Shown: one piece after another, positions 46,210 to 57,950 of the stretch
Position numbering within the stretch: position 1 is the stretch's first letter
Layout: every line of letters starts with the position of its first letter
From: Sistotremastrum niveocremeum HHB9708
Lineage: Eukaryota; Basidiomycota; Agaricomycetes; Sistotremastrales; Sistotremastraceae
Reading direction: 5' to 3'
NCBI GenBank assembly: GCA_001630475.1
Contig: KV419401.1
Location: 946,096 to 1,010,095, forward strand
Length of the DNA stretch: 64,000 bases
Position numbers and translations under genes: made by a program
The notes under the pieces: generated by a model
Told to the model about the DNA's origin: nothing
Database searches by the model: none
What the model saw: the letters and a program-made list of their open reading frames with translations, nothing else

Positions 46210-46760
46210 CACCTAAACCCAGATGTCGACATATGACTTCGCCTATAGCTTCCCAGTTGAAAGGAGGTTTGACTTGATTACAGGCTCGGACGAGTTTGAC
46301 CATCGAGAGCAATCAAGAGTATTCAGGCTGAGAATTTCCAGGGAGAACTAAGAGCAATGAGAGCTGTAATCAGATATTACGGACGGCATCGAGCTGAGCT
46401 TAAGTCCTACTCACAAAATTACGAGTCTGCGGTGGGATATGACAATGATCGCGCTTAGATCAGGAAACGCATGACCCGTCAGTATCAGACGCTAAACTGC
46501 TGAGCGCCGTTCTCTGTCTGAGGCATAGTGATTCTCTTACCTGAGCGAGGCCTACACGTGCAGGCATGAGAATTTGGTCGTATCGAGCCAGAATAAGGCA
46601 AAACGGCTTTCTTGCGGCTTCCAGTCCCGAGCCGTGTCCAACACGAACAAACGAAGCCAAAGCTCAACTCGCGTTCGGCTGGCTCGGCTGAGTTGTACTT
46701 TTTCGACTTTCCATGAATTTCTTCTCCTGAAACACGTTTCGATTCGCCTCTTGCTTCATC
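46210..46760 (-). repeat. Upstream half of a duplicated MYND unit (matches 49325-49900)
   Basis: Exon 1 and ~450 bases of 5' flank align with the same region of paralog 8. Shared stretches include TCGGCTGAGTTGTACTT, GCATGAGAA, CAGAATAAGGCA and AACGGCTT, with small gaps. The two MYND genes 7 and 8 thus arose by a tandem duplication that included the promoter. Confidence 0.7.
46213..46303 (-). pseudogene. Orphan exon 1 of MYND paralog 7
   Basis: Starts ATG 46303 and reads MVKLVRACNQVKPPFNWEA then GEVICRHLGL, followed by a GTGCGC donor. It is nearly identical to exon 1 of paralog 8 (FNWEGIGEVICRHLGI). No exon 2 follows; below it the Plavaka transposon begins. It belongs to exons 2-5 at 37121-39657. 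Confidence 0.75.
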
Positions 46761-47080
46761 ATCATCTTACACAGCCAAGGTACTGGTAGGGAAGCCGAGT
46801 TGTCGACGGCTGCGATATCTCCGTCCTCTTGCCAAGGAAGTGGTCTACATTTATCTATCTTCGTACATGTGATCATGTATGACAAATCGATACACCATTT
46901 TAGACCCTTTTAGGACAATGAAAAAATTCCACGAGGATCGCAGAACGTAGAACATAGATAACACTAAGGGTAACACAGTCCCGTCCCCCTGTCGTGAAGG
47001 GATCAGAGTTTAGTGTCGAACAACGAAGAATTGTGGAATACGAGAGGTAGAGAGACACAGCAGATCTTGAGGCCCGAGGG
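46761..47080. other. Spacer between the two duplicated MYND units
   Basis: 3' flank of MYND paralog 8 and the outer upstream flank of unit 7. No gene seen. Confidence 0.35.
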
Positions 47081-49424
47081 TCAGACCGCAATTATAGGTG
47101 ATATACAAACTGTCTTGTGCCCATCGACCCAGTGTTTCCGCTGACTGTAAAGCAAGATATTGTTGAAATCAGAATAGTCATTTCTTCGGTGAATGCAAAC
47201 AAACGAACCAGATTGCATTGCAGTATTTGACTTTCTCGCACCTCGAACACCTTAGAAGAGCAACACTCGTTCTCTCACACCAAGCGCATGAGATTTCCCG
47301 CTTGGCCTCCGAATCCTCATCGAGAGCTAAGAAAGCCTCTTCTCTACTTTTCGTTCGGAGAAATCCACCTTCTAGAGCTTCACGAGCTCGGATTTTTCTT
47401 CCTTCGACTGCAGCAGGCTCGACCCTACGAACTGCCAAAATTAATGCACTCCACCGGATTGCGGCTCGTCGACGGTATTGCACATAGTCTGCTACCGCAT
47501 TTCTCGTTTCTTGGTGATCCGTGCACTTCATCGCGGTCAAATTCTGAAGATTTTCGCGGATGCTGGGAATCTATACGCAGTCTAGAATCAGATATAAAAC
47601 AAATACACCAGACTTTGAAGGACAGCATACCGGCCCCTCGAGCATGTCCGTTCCTAAGTCAGGCCCTCCACTGACCAGCGCAGAAACAAACTGTAAGATC
47701 GAGAGGATTTGTCCTTCTGCGGAATCGCTTCCTACACGTGTTTTGGCGACCATAATCTGCTTGTGCACAGGACCAAAGAATTTGCGGGCGGAATTCGTAT
47801 CGGGCCATTCCCATCGATCATGACTCGTCAGCATAGACATGGAGACAATCCCATTTCCTAGAAGGTTGACGACAAGCTCATAGAATATCTTGCTCGACAA
47901 ATAGGGTGAACAATCGGGAAGCTTGGCTGCGTCTGCAGCTACAGTCGCGTATTCCATGCCTGTTTGAGACTTCACCTTGGCGTAATAGAAATATGGCTTT
48001 TCTGGCCATCTATTGATGCAATAATTTGAGTTTGCAGTGACCTTAGCGTTAATGAAGCGATGGATATCGCTAATATCATCAGCGCTCGGTAAAATCGGGT
48101 ACATGCGAAGGAACCTGGCAAGCAGGAGAACCTCGGCTTCATAATCTTGCTGGTGAAATCTCAGAGCTGAATCTAGGTCCTTGAATAGAGCAGTGGACGA
48201 CTTGAGATCATCCAAATATTTCTGCAAGTAAGGCATGAGATCCTTGTCTGATTGAGGCCCCTCAAGCTCGTATCTGACAAATCGCATGGCGATCTCATAT
48301 GCGTGAAATGGGTTTGTCCCGAATAGCTCTTTGATGGAGGGGTTGTGATAGCTCTCTGACACAGCCTCCTCGGACATCTCGGGTGGTCGGAATGTCTTGG
48401 CCATCTCAAGGCTCCCAAAGACACGACCTACGTCCGGAGCTTCCTCGTCGTCGAGAAAGTGGGGGTTACAGAACCGAAGATCCTGCGCAAAATCCGGATA
48501 GTGGAGGTTCAGGAGTCCTATAAAGCCTCGACATCGGATGGAGAGGGAAGAACATTGCATGAAAGCAACAAAAAGGAGGACTCCTTTGTTATCCGGCATC
48601 CTTAGAATAGCGTCGGATTGATAATATGCTATCCACGTGAGAATGATGGCGATATTGTCGAGTGAGTCCCAGAGCAGGACTGCTGGGCTCCGATTTTCGA
48701 GCAGGGTGACCATGTCATTGGCAAGCTGTGGCAGTTCAAGACGGTGGAGATCTTCAGCAGGAAGAGGTCGGTGGTTTACGAGTTTGTACGTGTTCAGCCT
48801 CGGGAGGTGATCCATTATCAGAGAGACGAGTTTTTGAAACATAGTGATATCGGCGATGGACCCAGGAATCAAACGAGCGACTTTTGCCGTCCCTTGTATC
48901 GCATAACGGTGCGAATCATCGAGATCGGGGCTATGCTTCAACAGATCTGAGAGGGTATCGATGACGGCGTTGCGAAATTCGAGACTGTGTGGGTGCATCT
49001 CAGTGTAGCGCACAATGATGGCGTAGACGTCTGTGTATCATATTTGAGTAAACAAGGTCAGCACTCCGATGCAAGCTCCATACCTTGCTTGACGAGCTCG
49101 CGGGCGACTAGACTATCTGTAACCAGTTTGCGAATGACGGATAAGAAACCACCGAGGACGTTCATATGGGCTTCGTTTGACTTGGCACATTGGATCAGTT
49201 TACTGATCACCTCCGAGACTCGGTTCTCTCGGATGAGTCGTTTGAAGTCTCGTGAGGTTGAAAGCCCTAAATTCACGATTAAGTAACATCTACGAAGGGT
49301 TCTCGTGCATGATCAATCAGGGCATACCTATCCCCAGATGCCGACATATGACTTCGCCTATCCCTTCCCAGTTGAACGCAGGTTGTACTTGGTTACAGGC
49401 CCTGACAAGTTTGACTTTGACCAT
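47081..49424 (-). CDS. MYND zinc-finger protein paralog 8 (intact)
   Basis: Five exons, no stops. Exon 1 from ATG 49424 (MVKVKLVRACNQVQPAFNWE) ends VICRHLGI. Exon 2 (about 49266-49086) reads LSTSRDFKRLIRENRVSEVI. Exon 3 (about 49033-47640) holds LTWIAYYQSDAILRMPDNKG, GFIGLLNLHYPDFAQDLRFC, FHAYEIAMRFVRYELEGPQ and WPEKPYFYYAKVKSQTG. Exon 4 (about 47565-47218) has CAWCERTSVALLRCSRCEKV, KYCNA. Exon 5 gives CQRKHWVDGHKTVC and ends SPIIAV. It is the working twin of paralog 7. The terminal SP[ILV]I motif after the last zinc cysteine is shared by all complete members. Confidence 0.8.
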
Positions 49425-50299
49425 CTAGGGCAATTGAGAGTTTCCGCGTGGAGGAATTTTTCTGAGCAAGATTAAGAACAACGAGAGCAACCACCAGATA
49501 AGACTGACAATATTCAATCGGATCAGAGTCCTATGCACAGAATTACAAGAGGTATGCCGGGGACCGGGGTATCGCTGCGATCGACGATCGTCCTCTGATC
49601 AGGCAACGCGTGACCCCTCATTAGGAGACTCTATATCAGTCAGCGTAATCGTGTTACCTACTTCAGGATTACACGTGTCAGCATGAGAACTTGGTTGCAT
49701 TGAGCATTGAGCCAGGTGCAGAATAAGGCAGAACGGCTTCCCGTCCCGAGGAGCGTCCAACACCAACAAACAAACGCAAAGCTCATGATCAACTCAACTC
49801 GGCTTGCTCGGCTGAGTTGTACTTCTTATCTTTTCATGATGTCGTTCTCCTGACACGCTTCTCACAGTGGCTCTTGGTTCATCTCAGCATATCCAATTCA
49901 ACTTAATATACTGGAGATCAAAGTGAAGACTTCGCCCAGAGACAGATATTATTTGACGTTCAGTCTCGTCTTTTGCGGCCATTTCACAACTTAGTCAGGC
50001 AGTTCGAAGATTGTATGACTTGTGTTATAGGCTATACCTGAGATGGCGGAATATGGATTCGAGTCTTTGTGACCAGTTGTACGCCAATCTTCGCTCGGAA
50101 TCTCACAGGCTCACCCTAAGCTCTCCATCTTCAAATGCACAGACCCTCTGTCTGATGGACGTACGGTCATCTTCATTCAAGGGGGGGGGAGGACATAGAA
50201 AAGAGCAACAGATTGTATGTGCGTTGCTCGGCTTCAAATATTTTCTTCATCTTGAACCGGAGAAGTTGGATTTGTCGAATGGCACTGGCTTCCGTTAGC
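49425..50299. other. Upstream region of MYND paralog 8 and spacer
   Basis: 49425-49900 is the promoter-side part of the duplicated unit. From 49900 to 50299 I see nothing; the small frame at 50011-50298 has no support. Confidence 0.35.
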
Positions 50300-50886
50300 C
50301 TAAGCATTTTGTTTCGCCGAGATCGCTGTCATGATGTTTCCGCCGGTACAATCGATTGCTAATGGAGATTGTCCATTTTCGTACAGTGTAGACTATAGAC
50401 TAGCATCTCAGTCAGTGAGGGCCTAGCCGAAGTAAACCAACGTACCCAACTATTACTTGATGCCACCAACAAATCCAAGCCGTCCGTTTGATTCAAGTAG
50501 ACCCCTGATTGCACCCACTCCAAAGAGCTGCTCTGACGGTCCTCCTGCACGTCATTCGTCAGCGCGGAAATCGTCCCGGATTCTCGGGAGACGCTACTTA
50601 CGGTAGCAGGGGTGAAGCGTCTGCCGCAGGTAGCGCAAGGTCCGCCGAAGGTGAAGACGCCAGTATTGGAATCGAAGGTGATTGAAAGAAGGCCGTAGTC
50701 GACTAGGACCGAGAGCAGCATGTCGAAATTTTGATATACATCCGCCGTAGTCAGATTGAAACAGCCGACAAGCCTACAGCATGGTTACTGAGGATCATGA
50801 CCTCCTAGGGTGAATAAAACTCACCTGCCCATACTGTTTCCACACCTGAGATGTCCGACCTCAATTCCCGTTATATATCGTCCCAT
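50300..50886 (-). CDS. Small protein of unknown function, four exons
   Basis: Exons 50886-50825, 50773-50602, 50544-50446 and 50392-50300 sum to 426 bases (141 residues). All junctions are GT-AG and in phase (donors GTGAGT, GTAAGT, GTACGT). The start is the first ATG after a TATA box at 50953-50960. Sequence blocks: MGRYITGIEVGHLRCGNSMG, NLTTADVYQNFDMLLSVLVD, FTFGGPCATCGRRFTPAT, SSLEWVQSGVYLNQTDGLDL and ENGQSPLAIDCTGGNIM. There is one CxxC pair and two other cysteines on each side. No signal peptide or membrane helix. The alternation of short hydrophobic stretches suggests a small beta-rich fold. I do not recognise the family. Confidence 0.55.
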
Positions 50887-50952
50887 CTTCACCAGGACTA
50901 TCACCAAGCGCGTAGCTCCAACGTGCCTGTACGAGATCCGATCTTCTTCTGC

Positions 50953-50960
50953 TATTTATA
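50953..50960 (-). promoter_or_regulatory. TATA box of the small gene at 50300-50886
   Basis: TATAAATA on the minus strand, 67 bases before the start codon with no intervening ATG. It supports the chosen start. Confidence 0.5.
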
Positions 50961-51548
50961 CTTGAGGAATAGCGGGTCCTCAACATTGACACATGACGTC
51001 CAGAGTTTCCCTGGCGGTATCCGGGTGATGATGACGGTGTGTACCTTGAGCCCTCCAAGATGACAAACGCAAGATGACAAACGCAGCAGAAGACTCAGCC
51101 TGAAAGACGTTCAGAGAGAACATTTTGATGGTTTCGAAACGGGGACGAAGGCTATATAAGCAACAAAGCCAAGGCGTCCTTCAAATCCGTGTGCGACGCC
51201 GAGTCCAGAAAAGCAGCATCCACCTCGGCGCCGAATGCCTGACCGCTAGAATAACCCAGATTGATTCCAGTTCCTAAGAGAAATTAGACAAGGTATCAAC
51301 CCTTGCAAAAGACGACGTGATAATCCAGACAGGCTGATACTGCATTCGAGTCGTTGATCCAGTCAAGCGGTCGCTGTTGGCTCATGTTTGCATGTCTTTG
51401 GTTGTGCTTTCACGATGTTGCACAACTTGAATTGATGTTGCTAAATGCACACGGCGAAGTAGACTCTGGTCGATTTCGTTTCAATCATTGACTTCCAAGT
51501 CTAATTTGACTCCTGACCTGAAGTGCTGGACTTCGGTCATCTCGAAGA
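50961..51548. other. Intergenic stretch upstream of F-box-type paralog D
   Basis: A minus-strand frame at 51152-51385 could make a ~60-70 residue protein, but every intron choice is weak. Nothing else seen. Confidence 0.35.
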
Positions 51549-53086
51549 ATGTCTCTAATCACCCTTCCGACCGAGCTGATTGATCCCACTGGCATTACGG
51601 TTGGTCTACTTTTGAGCGATCTGTACTCCTTGGCATTGGTTTGTTGATATCATATTCCTCCTCTATGCTTCTAACCAAGCGCCTCTAGAGCTGTGAAAGA
51701 TTTTATCATTTTGCCAAAGAGTCTCGGCGGTACTGGATGGGAGCGCCAGACAAGGATGCATTGGCTCTTCCCACTGGTCACACCATCGAGTCTGTCAATC
51801 TTGCATTACTTATGCCGCTCGCCGCACGAGCTTTGAACATATACAAGTCCGGAAATACATCGCCGATGACACCTAAACGTCATGTATCGTACGGTACTGA
51901 GGACGGGACTCTCGGCTCACTTAACACTGTACGCATCCTGCTGGGACATTCGTGGTATATTGAATACAAGCTCCGTGGGCTACGGATCAGGAGAGCAGAA
52001 GAGGGCTGGGGAGAGATTCACTGCGACTTGGACCTTCCCACCTTTGCATCAGACCCCTTCGCCGCAGTGCTTGGCGAAGGAGTTGTGAGGCTCTCGTTCC
52101 AGACAGCAAAATCTGATAAGTCCGCACACCGGTGAGATAGCCACAGAAATCGCTCAGAATTTCACATTGAGTATCATCACAGGATCCTGAATATTCTTCG
52201 ACTGAAATTCCCCGATGAAAACGGTCCTCCAAGCGCTCCGACAATTTTAGATTGGGGGCGCTTTGAATTCCCTTCTGTTCCTGGTATCGTGAAGATTGCT
52301 GGAGATCTTGTCTTGACGAGTGTCAGAGAGTCTCTTTTCGTACAATTGCTCGATCAGAAGAGGAATCATGGAATCAAGTTGACTTTCTCGAGATTGGTCT
52401 TGGTGGGCATCTATTCTATTCATGCTTGAATCCCACAGATTGATTGCAAATATTAGGAAGAGATGCATTCTATATGGTTTCTGATGCTGAACCTTAATTT
52501 GCACAAAATGCTGATCGGGACCACCAGCGTGTCAAGAACAGATGCGCTGAGGTACACATCCAGATATCACCTCGTTGATGTTCCGTGGTTGAATGACTTG
52601 GAATCAACAAATTCAGTCGGGAACGCCGAAACCACATGGGAGACCCGCGAGATGGCCGTTCTTGATGCTTTGGCCTTCCCATGTTCCTCTCATTCGAACA
52701 GTGTTCTACCTTCAGACGGCGCTGTGTGTATTGCTCGGTCTGTATCAAAGCCCTTATCAGAATCAAAGGGGTCCATATATGTCCACGAAAACAAACTATT
52801 TTGGATTGACGCCTCCGATCTCCAGGCTGTTCCTGCCAATCAGATACCGCCATGTGGGGTTACTTGGGCATCAGAAAAGTGGTACGAGCCAGGCGAAATA
52901 TTCCATTTACGCCCCCTGTTACCCTCAAGACGCGCGGCTCGGGCTTGGAATTATGCACTTCCCAACGACATCGAGGGGATGGTCAGATACCGAGTCCTCG
53001 GTGTCGACCGGATGCGTGGCAGGATGTTTATTAAAGTCGAGAAGAGAGGTCAAGCGAGAGCAGAGTTTTACAGTGTCCAATACTAG
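51549..53086 (+). CDS. F-box-type paralog D (short N-terminus)
   Basis: Four exons. Exon 1 from 51549 reads MSLITLPTELIDPTGITVGL, so the F-box first half is short and altered. Exon 2 (about 51690-52131) has DKDALALPTGHTIESVNLAL, ILLGHSWYIE, IRRAEEGWGE. Exon 3 (about 52183-52410) opens ILNILRLKFPDENGPPSAP. Exon 4 (about 52459-53086) has WETREMAVLDALAFP, KGSIYVHENKLFWIDASDL, YALPNDIEGMVRYRVLGVDR, MRGRMFIKV and ends SVQY. It is more diverged than A-C and its final exon lacks the GDRESG motif. No stops. It forms a tandem pair with paralog E. Confidence 0.68.
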
Positions 53087-53328
53087 TTTGATGACTTGCC
53101 AGCGGTGTGCTCGAATTTTAATATGACGGTAATGCAAGAAGCAAGCCTGCCCAGCTCGAAGAACTGCGAAGGCGTTCATGGTTCGGAAAGTCCCGAGTTT
53201 TGTACGTCCAACCAACTGTCCCGCCGTGCAGCGCCCGACATTCAGCGAGCGCCGTATCAGTTATTCCTTCAGCTCCTTCGAGACAAGAACTTGATATGGC
53301 TTTGCATAGAGATTTCGGCTACTCTCAG

Positions 53329-54958
53329 ATGACTGTTTCGGCTTTTCTTGCTCTCCCTGTCGAACTCGTGTTCCTCGTCATCCATGGCCTGTCTCTGAAA
53401 GATCTCCTCAATATCGCACAGGTTTGTCTTCATTCACTATCTCAGGATAATTTGCTAAACATTTCTTTCATGTAGACCTGTTGCCGATTTCGTACAATCG
53501 CACAGACCTCACGACAATTCTGGTATGGCGCACCGGATCTCGAAATTCTCCCTCTCCCTACGGGACATACAGCTCTCGATACTATTCCTCCAGAGCGAAT
53601 CATTCTACTAGCTCTCAGAGCAGTCAGTTGGGATGATGCCATAGAGAAGGATGAGCCATTGATCCCGAAGCGGTGGTTTCCTTATCGGGACGCTACCGAC
53701 AATCGAGCCCCAGGAAATTTAGCCCTTCTACCCGGAAATTCCTGGTACACTGAGATATTACTGAATGGAACACCTACCATATTAATCAAAAGAGCGGAAG
53801 ATGGATGGTCAGCAGTCCGTTGCGAAATTAAGCTTGAACCTGATTCAGTGGACATTTCGTGCTTGACGGCTATTGCCCTTGGCAACGGATTTGTCAACTT
53901 ACTATTCGTTTGTTCTCCATCTAACAAACAGAAAGCCTCTTTGTGAGTACAATTATTGATCTCGCTTCTGATACAAAGGCTCATCGAGAGATGGAATGCG
54001 CAGCAGTGTCGAGATCATCAAGTTATATTTTGCCGACGAGGAACTTGGTCCAAAGGCGCCGTCAATTGTCGAACGCAAAAAAATCATGGTTCCATGGAAA
54101 CCGAGTGCACTGTTTGCCAATGACGCTATGCTTATAGCGTATGGGTTTCGGGCTTGCACTTTGCTAGTACTCAACTTAGTGACTAACTGCGGAAGGATAT
54201 TGGAGGTCGACGAAGAGGTGAGCACTTCGAAAGGCATCATTTTCAAATTTTGACTTGATTCATGTTTCCTTCAGAGCAAACGAGGCATCACACTTAGCGT
54301 GACAATAAGCCCCTCCATATCCGTCATTAAGGAAGCGAGCAAAGCGTTGCTTAAACCATACTTACTGGAACAATCTTTGTCATTCCGTCCTGTTTACACG
54401 GTTTTTGGACTCCCTCAGGATCTGTTTGATACATCTTCTCATGCGTACTGTGGCTGCAGGCTCTCAGAGCCTATGTGGACGACGCAGAGGTTGGATGACA
54501 TCATACAAATTGCCCCGTCGGACTCGACATCTCCCATGTCATCTGAGGTTTTGGGAACAGCCATCCGCTTGACCAGATTCGCCTATGTGTCACGAAAAAC
54601 CGAAGGTCGTGGGCTTGTTTTCCACTATGGGAACATCTATCTTCACAAAGGTGAACTCTTCGCTTTCAAAACCCATGAAGACGATCAAAATTTTAGTGTC
54701 ATACAACGTCCCTTAAATCATGGCGCATCAAACATATTCTCAGGGTTCGAACCCATTCCCTGTCACGACCATGAGATCTACTTGAATGATCCTCGGAGGT
54801 CCTGTCTTAGAAGAATCTGCTTCCAGATTCCCCGTGACATTCCGGGTCGGGTTCAAGTTCGGGTTACGGGAACGAACGTATCGCACGGTCGACTGTTCAT
54901 GCTGGTATTCAAAGAGGACGTAGAAGATTCACTGGTAGACTATGTTGTTCAATACTGA
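53329..54958 (+). CDS. F-box-type paralog E
   Basis: Four exons. The start ATG 53329 (MTVSAFLALPVELVFLVIHG) places the F-box LP motif as in relatives; an in-frame ATG at 53296 would add 11 residues. Exon 2 (about 53476-53944) reads SRQFWYGAPDLEILPLPTGH, LLPGNSWYTE, IKRAEDGWSA. Exon 3 opens VEIIKLYFADEELGPKAPS. Exon 4 (about 54275-54958) has YGNIYLHKGELFAFKTHEDD, IPRDIPGRVQVRVTGTNVSH, GRLFMLVFKED and ends VVQY. No stops. The second exon keeps all the family's landmarks despite low overall identity. Confidence 0.68.
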
Positions 54959-57425
54959 TCGAGTTCAAGCTGTATTCACACTTGATCATTGATCGGCTCG
55001 CCGGCGCATCTGAATTTCTTCACGATGAACACATAATGCTCGTTCATATGTTGCGAGCTCAATGACCTGTACCCCAAACACGCCATCTACAGAGTTGAAT
55101 AGTACGAGCCTTATTTAGAAAGAACCTCGTATAAAATCTAGAACCCCGTGTCCTCTGCCCCGCACCCGAACTCTAGTAGATTCGGGATGCCAATAAAACC
55201 CGATAACCCTAGAATCTGCACCGAGGAGATGAAGATCACGTTTTTCAAAGCCACCGAATCAACTTCCCTCCGAAAAAAATCTAACAAGATCGACAAGACA
55301 ATGATAATTCGACAAGAGAAGAGCGATATATATCATCATGATTACCCAAAGCCTTGACTCAGGCACTCGGGCTGACTCAGCGCGACAGAACTAGCTCAGT
55401 GAAATGCATCCGTCAGTTCAAGTTTTGAAGGTCCTGAGCCCTTCGCCCAAACCCTCGGAAATATGAAATGCCCATAGACACCAAACACCCCTCGAGAGTC
55501 GAGAATCCCAGCTGTCGAGAATCAATAAAACCAATGTACCAATGTAGCATAGTAGTATTTCGAAGCCTCCGAAATTTGATCAGCGCAGGATGAACCAAGA
55601 ACGGCGACACAATGATGATTTCGATTAATCATGATATCATAGACATGCTTATCAAGATCTTTGACTCACCATTCAGCATAACACACTTAGGTCAGCGAAA
55701 TGTATACTCTTAATTTCAGAGGTCCGGAAACAAAGCTTACCCTACATCGCCGGTGATTACACAAAGCTTCCGCCAACAGCCAGGCCATCCGTTCGGGAAA
55801 TCCAGGACTCACCGAAATGCATGCAGGGAAATAGGGTAAGCCGGGTGATTTCGGGTTCGCTCTCGGCTACGTCACTAACACGACGTCATCGACTTCTTCG
55901 CTTCAGTTTCTTCTTTCGATCGGCCAAGGGTGCCCTGAGTCCCTGACGTGAGGAATAAATTTGCTTCCGTGTCAGGCACGCGTCTATGCAGCGTTCCCAG
56001 CCTCATGTCCTTCCCAGTACGTTCAGCCCTAACCACATCCATCAGCACTTCATTCGATCGGGCACGAGATACGATCCGCAGTTACGAACCCCCGTCAACA
56101 AATGAGATCATCCACGCCATGCCATCAGAATGCACCCGAAACAAAAATCAGAACATCGTAAACGAAGGATTCAGAGAAGACGAAGGAAAGACTCGGAACA
56201 CTACTTGAATTAGATCCTTTCCAAATGGAGCTCCTAGATCGAAGTGGCTCGTTGGCCGATTGGATACGAATGAGGGATTTTGACGATGTTCCGAGATGTT
56301 CCGAGGTCTTACTTTGTTTGTATCGTGGTTCGTGGAGTCAGGGGTTGAATCTGTGAGAGAAGAGAAGGGTTGGGATGGATGGGTTGAGTCGGCCACGATG
56401 TGATGCACGATGCACGATGCACGCTTGATTTGTTGGACTGGGTTGAGGTCTTGTGAGCACTTGTAGATCGTCGAGGGTTCAGATCTGAAATTCAAGCAAA
56501 TCGAGGGTGATACGATTTGACTTTGAGAAGGGCCTGTACGGTACACCTCGAACTCTAAATTCGAGGGTCGGAAATTCGATTCGATAGAATAATACAATAC
56601 AATCATGGGTACGGATACGGATACAACCTACATAACATACGTATCTGGATCTTTCGTCATTATATTCAGCCGAGCATAGTCCAAATAGTCCATCCGAAAC
56701 GAAAACGAGGAGACACGGGTAAGGGGAAAGCGGAAAGCATAGGCTACAATTGATCATGAACGGTAAAGGGTAAACGAAATAACGATTCCTGAGACTTTTT
56801 GCTTCTTCTTCTTTCTTCTTCTTTGTTCGACTTCTTCTTCTGAGATGCACCGTGACTGTACCATTAACATAACCACCAGCCAGCTAGTGCATCCTTAGTG
56901 CAATAATTAAGCGCGATCATAACGAGGTCGGGGTGATCTGCCGACGAAGGGATAGGGAGGAATAGGGAGGGAGGGACTGTCCCTGAGCCCTGTTTTTGAT
57001 GATTTGATCGGATGACGTGGATTGTTGGCTCACCCGCTAAGAGAGAGAGAATTAGGAGAAGATCTCCGATGAGGATCTGGGTTGGGGTTGATCCGAATCG
57101 AGGTTGGGAGTCAGAAGCTGGACTGTGCGAGGGGAGGGGGGAACTTACATAATGTTAAAAGATAGGGGCAGGAACGAGAACGGGTGGGATAGGAACGAGG
57201 GGATGGCGATGAGAATTGAGATGAGAAGAGATGGGGTGAAGGGATATCTGCATTCTGGATTGGTTTTCATAAGAGAAGGCGTGGGTCGTGAGTCGAACGA
57301 AGAGAGGGAGGTGGTGGTGGGGAATGGAGAGGAGACGGGAATCGAATTCGAAGATGGAAATGGAAATAGTCGTGAGAGTCGTGAACGGAATAATTTGAAG
57401 AAGACGACGGCACCCTGTGAACGCA
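54959..57425. other. Longest gene-poor stretch of the window
   Basis: About 2.5 kb. Short repeated phrases such as GTGAAATGCATCC, GCGAAATGTATAC and CCGAAATGCATGC occur near 55400, 55700 and 55817 at ~120-300 base spacing and may be decayed duplications. 56800-56840 is a CTTCTT-rich tract. The frames here are short, overlapping and unspliced. The right part probably includes the 3' flank of the gene at 57426. Confidence 0.35.
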
Positions 57426-57950
57426 TCAGATCCTTCTGAGCAGACGGACGGCTTCCTGCTGCTCCGGAGTTAAATGCTGAATCTTGATCTGAGTTTTCTT
57501 AACAGAGTCGCTCCGGAGTCTAGCGCATTCCTCGGTGGTAAACTGTTCAGAAGCCATGCTCAGAACGCCCGTGGCACCCATATCGACCGCACACGCATAT
57601 CCACAAAGACCCGTCTGGATCTGTTCCGCACGGTCGGTACACCGTGCTGGAAGTTGGACACCTGCATGTGATCCATCTCCGATACGATAGAGACGATGGC
57701 ATGAGGGACAGATTCGTTGGGATGAGCGTTGTTTGTTGTAGACGAATAGACGGCCGACGTCGGGGCGTGAGGGGAAGGCGAAGCGGATAAAGTCGTTGGA
57801 GGTGGATGAGGATGAGGACCAGCTTCGGTTGGCGTCTGATGTGCCAATCGGGTCAGCATATTTCGACTGTAGGAAAGCGGGAAAGTCGGTTATGAATATG
57901 AGGCCGTCGTCTCCCTGCTTGAGGAATGGTGGGAGGGAGGACATGAACAA
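57426..57950 (-). CDS. Small conserved-looking protein with CPxC motif, function unknown
   Basis: One open exon of 174 codons. Order: IFITDFPAFLQSKYADPIG, a Ser run, NDFIRFAFPSRPDVGRLFVY, RICPSCHRLYRIGD with a CPxC pair, a second Cys pair in LCGYACAV, and a charged helical C-terminus (TPEQQEAVRLLRRI). The four cysteines could bind zinc. I do not recognise the family. It is divergent from the cyanamide hydratase gene, about 345 bases apart. Upstream exons cannot be excluded. Confidence 0.5.
   Translation of the reverse strand: MFMSSLPPFLKQGDDGLIFITDFPAFLQSKYADPIGTSDANRSWSSSSSTSNDFIRFAFPSRPDVGRLFVYNKQRSSQRICPSCHRLYRIGDGSHAGVQLPARCTDRAEQIQTGLCGYACAVDMGATGVLSMASEQFTTEECARLRSDSVKKTQIKIQHLTPEQQEAVRLLRRI

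Noticed and set aside
51152-51385. Small minus-strand gene of about 60-70 residues
   Set aside because: The smoothest reading needs a 27-base intron, too short; other junctions change the frame and give no convincing protein.
54743-54754. GGGTTCGAACCC resembling a tRNA T-arm
   Set aside because: It lies in the coding exon of F-box-type paralog E (GFEPIP) and no acceptor or anticodon stem surrounds it.
55948-56606. Overlapping frames on both strands at 56 kb
   Set aside because: Short, low in complexity, no conserved motif and mutually overlapping.
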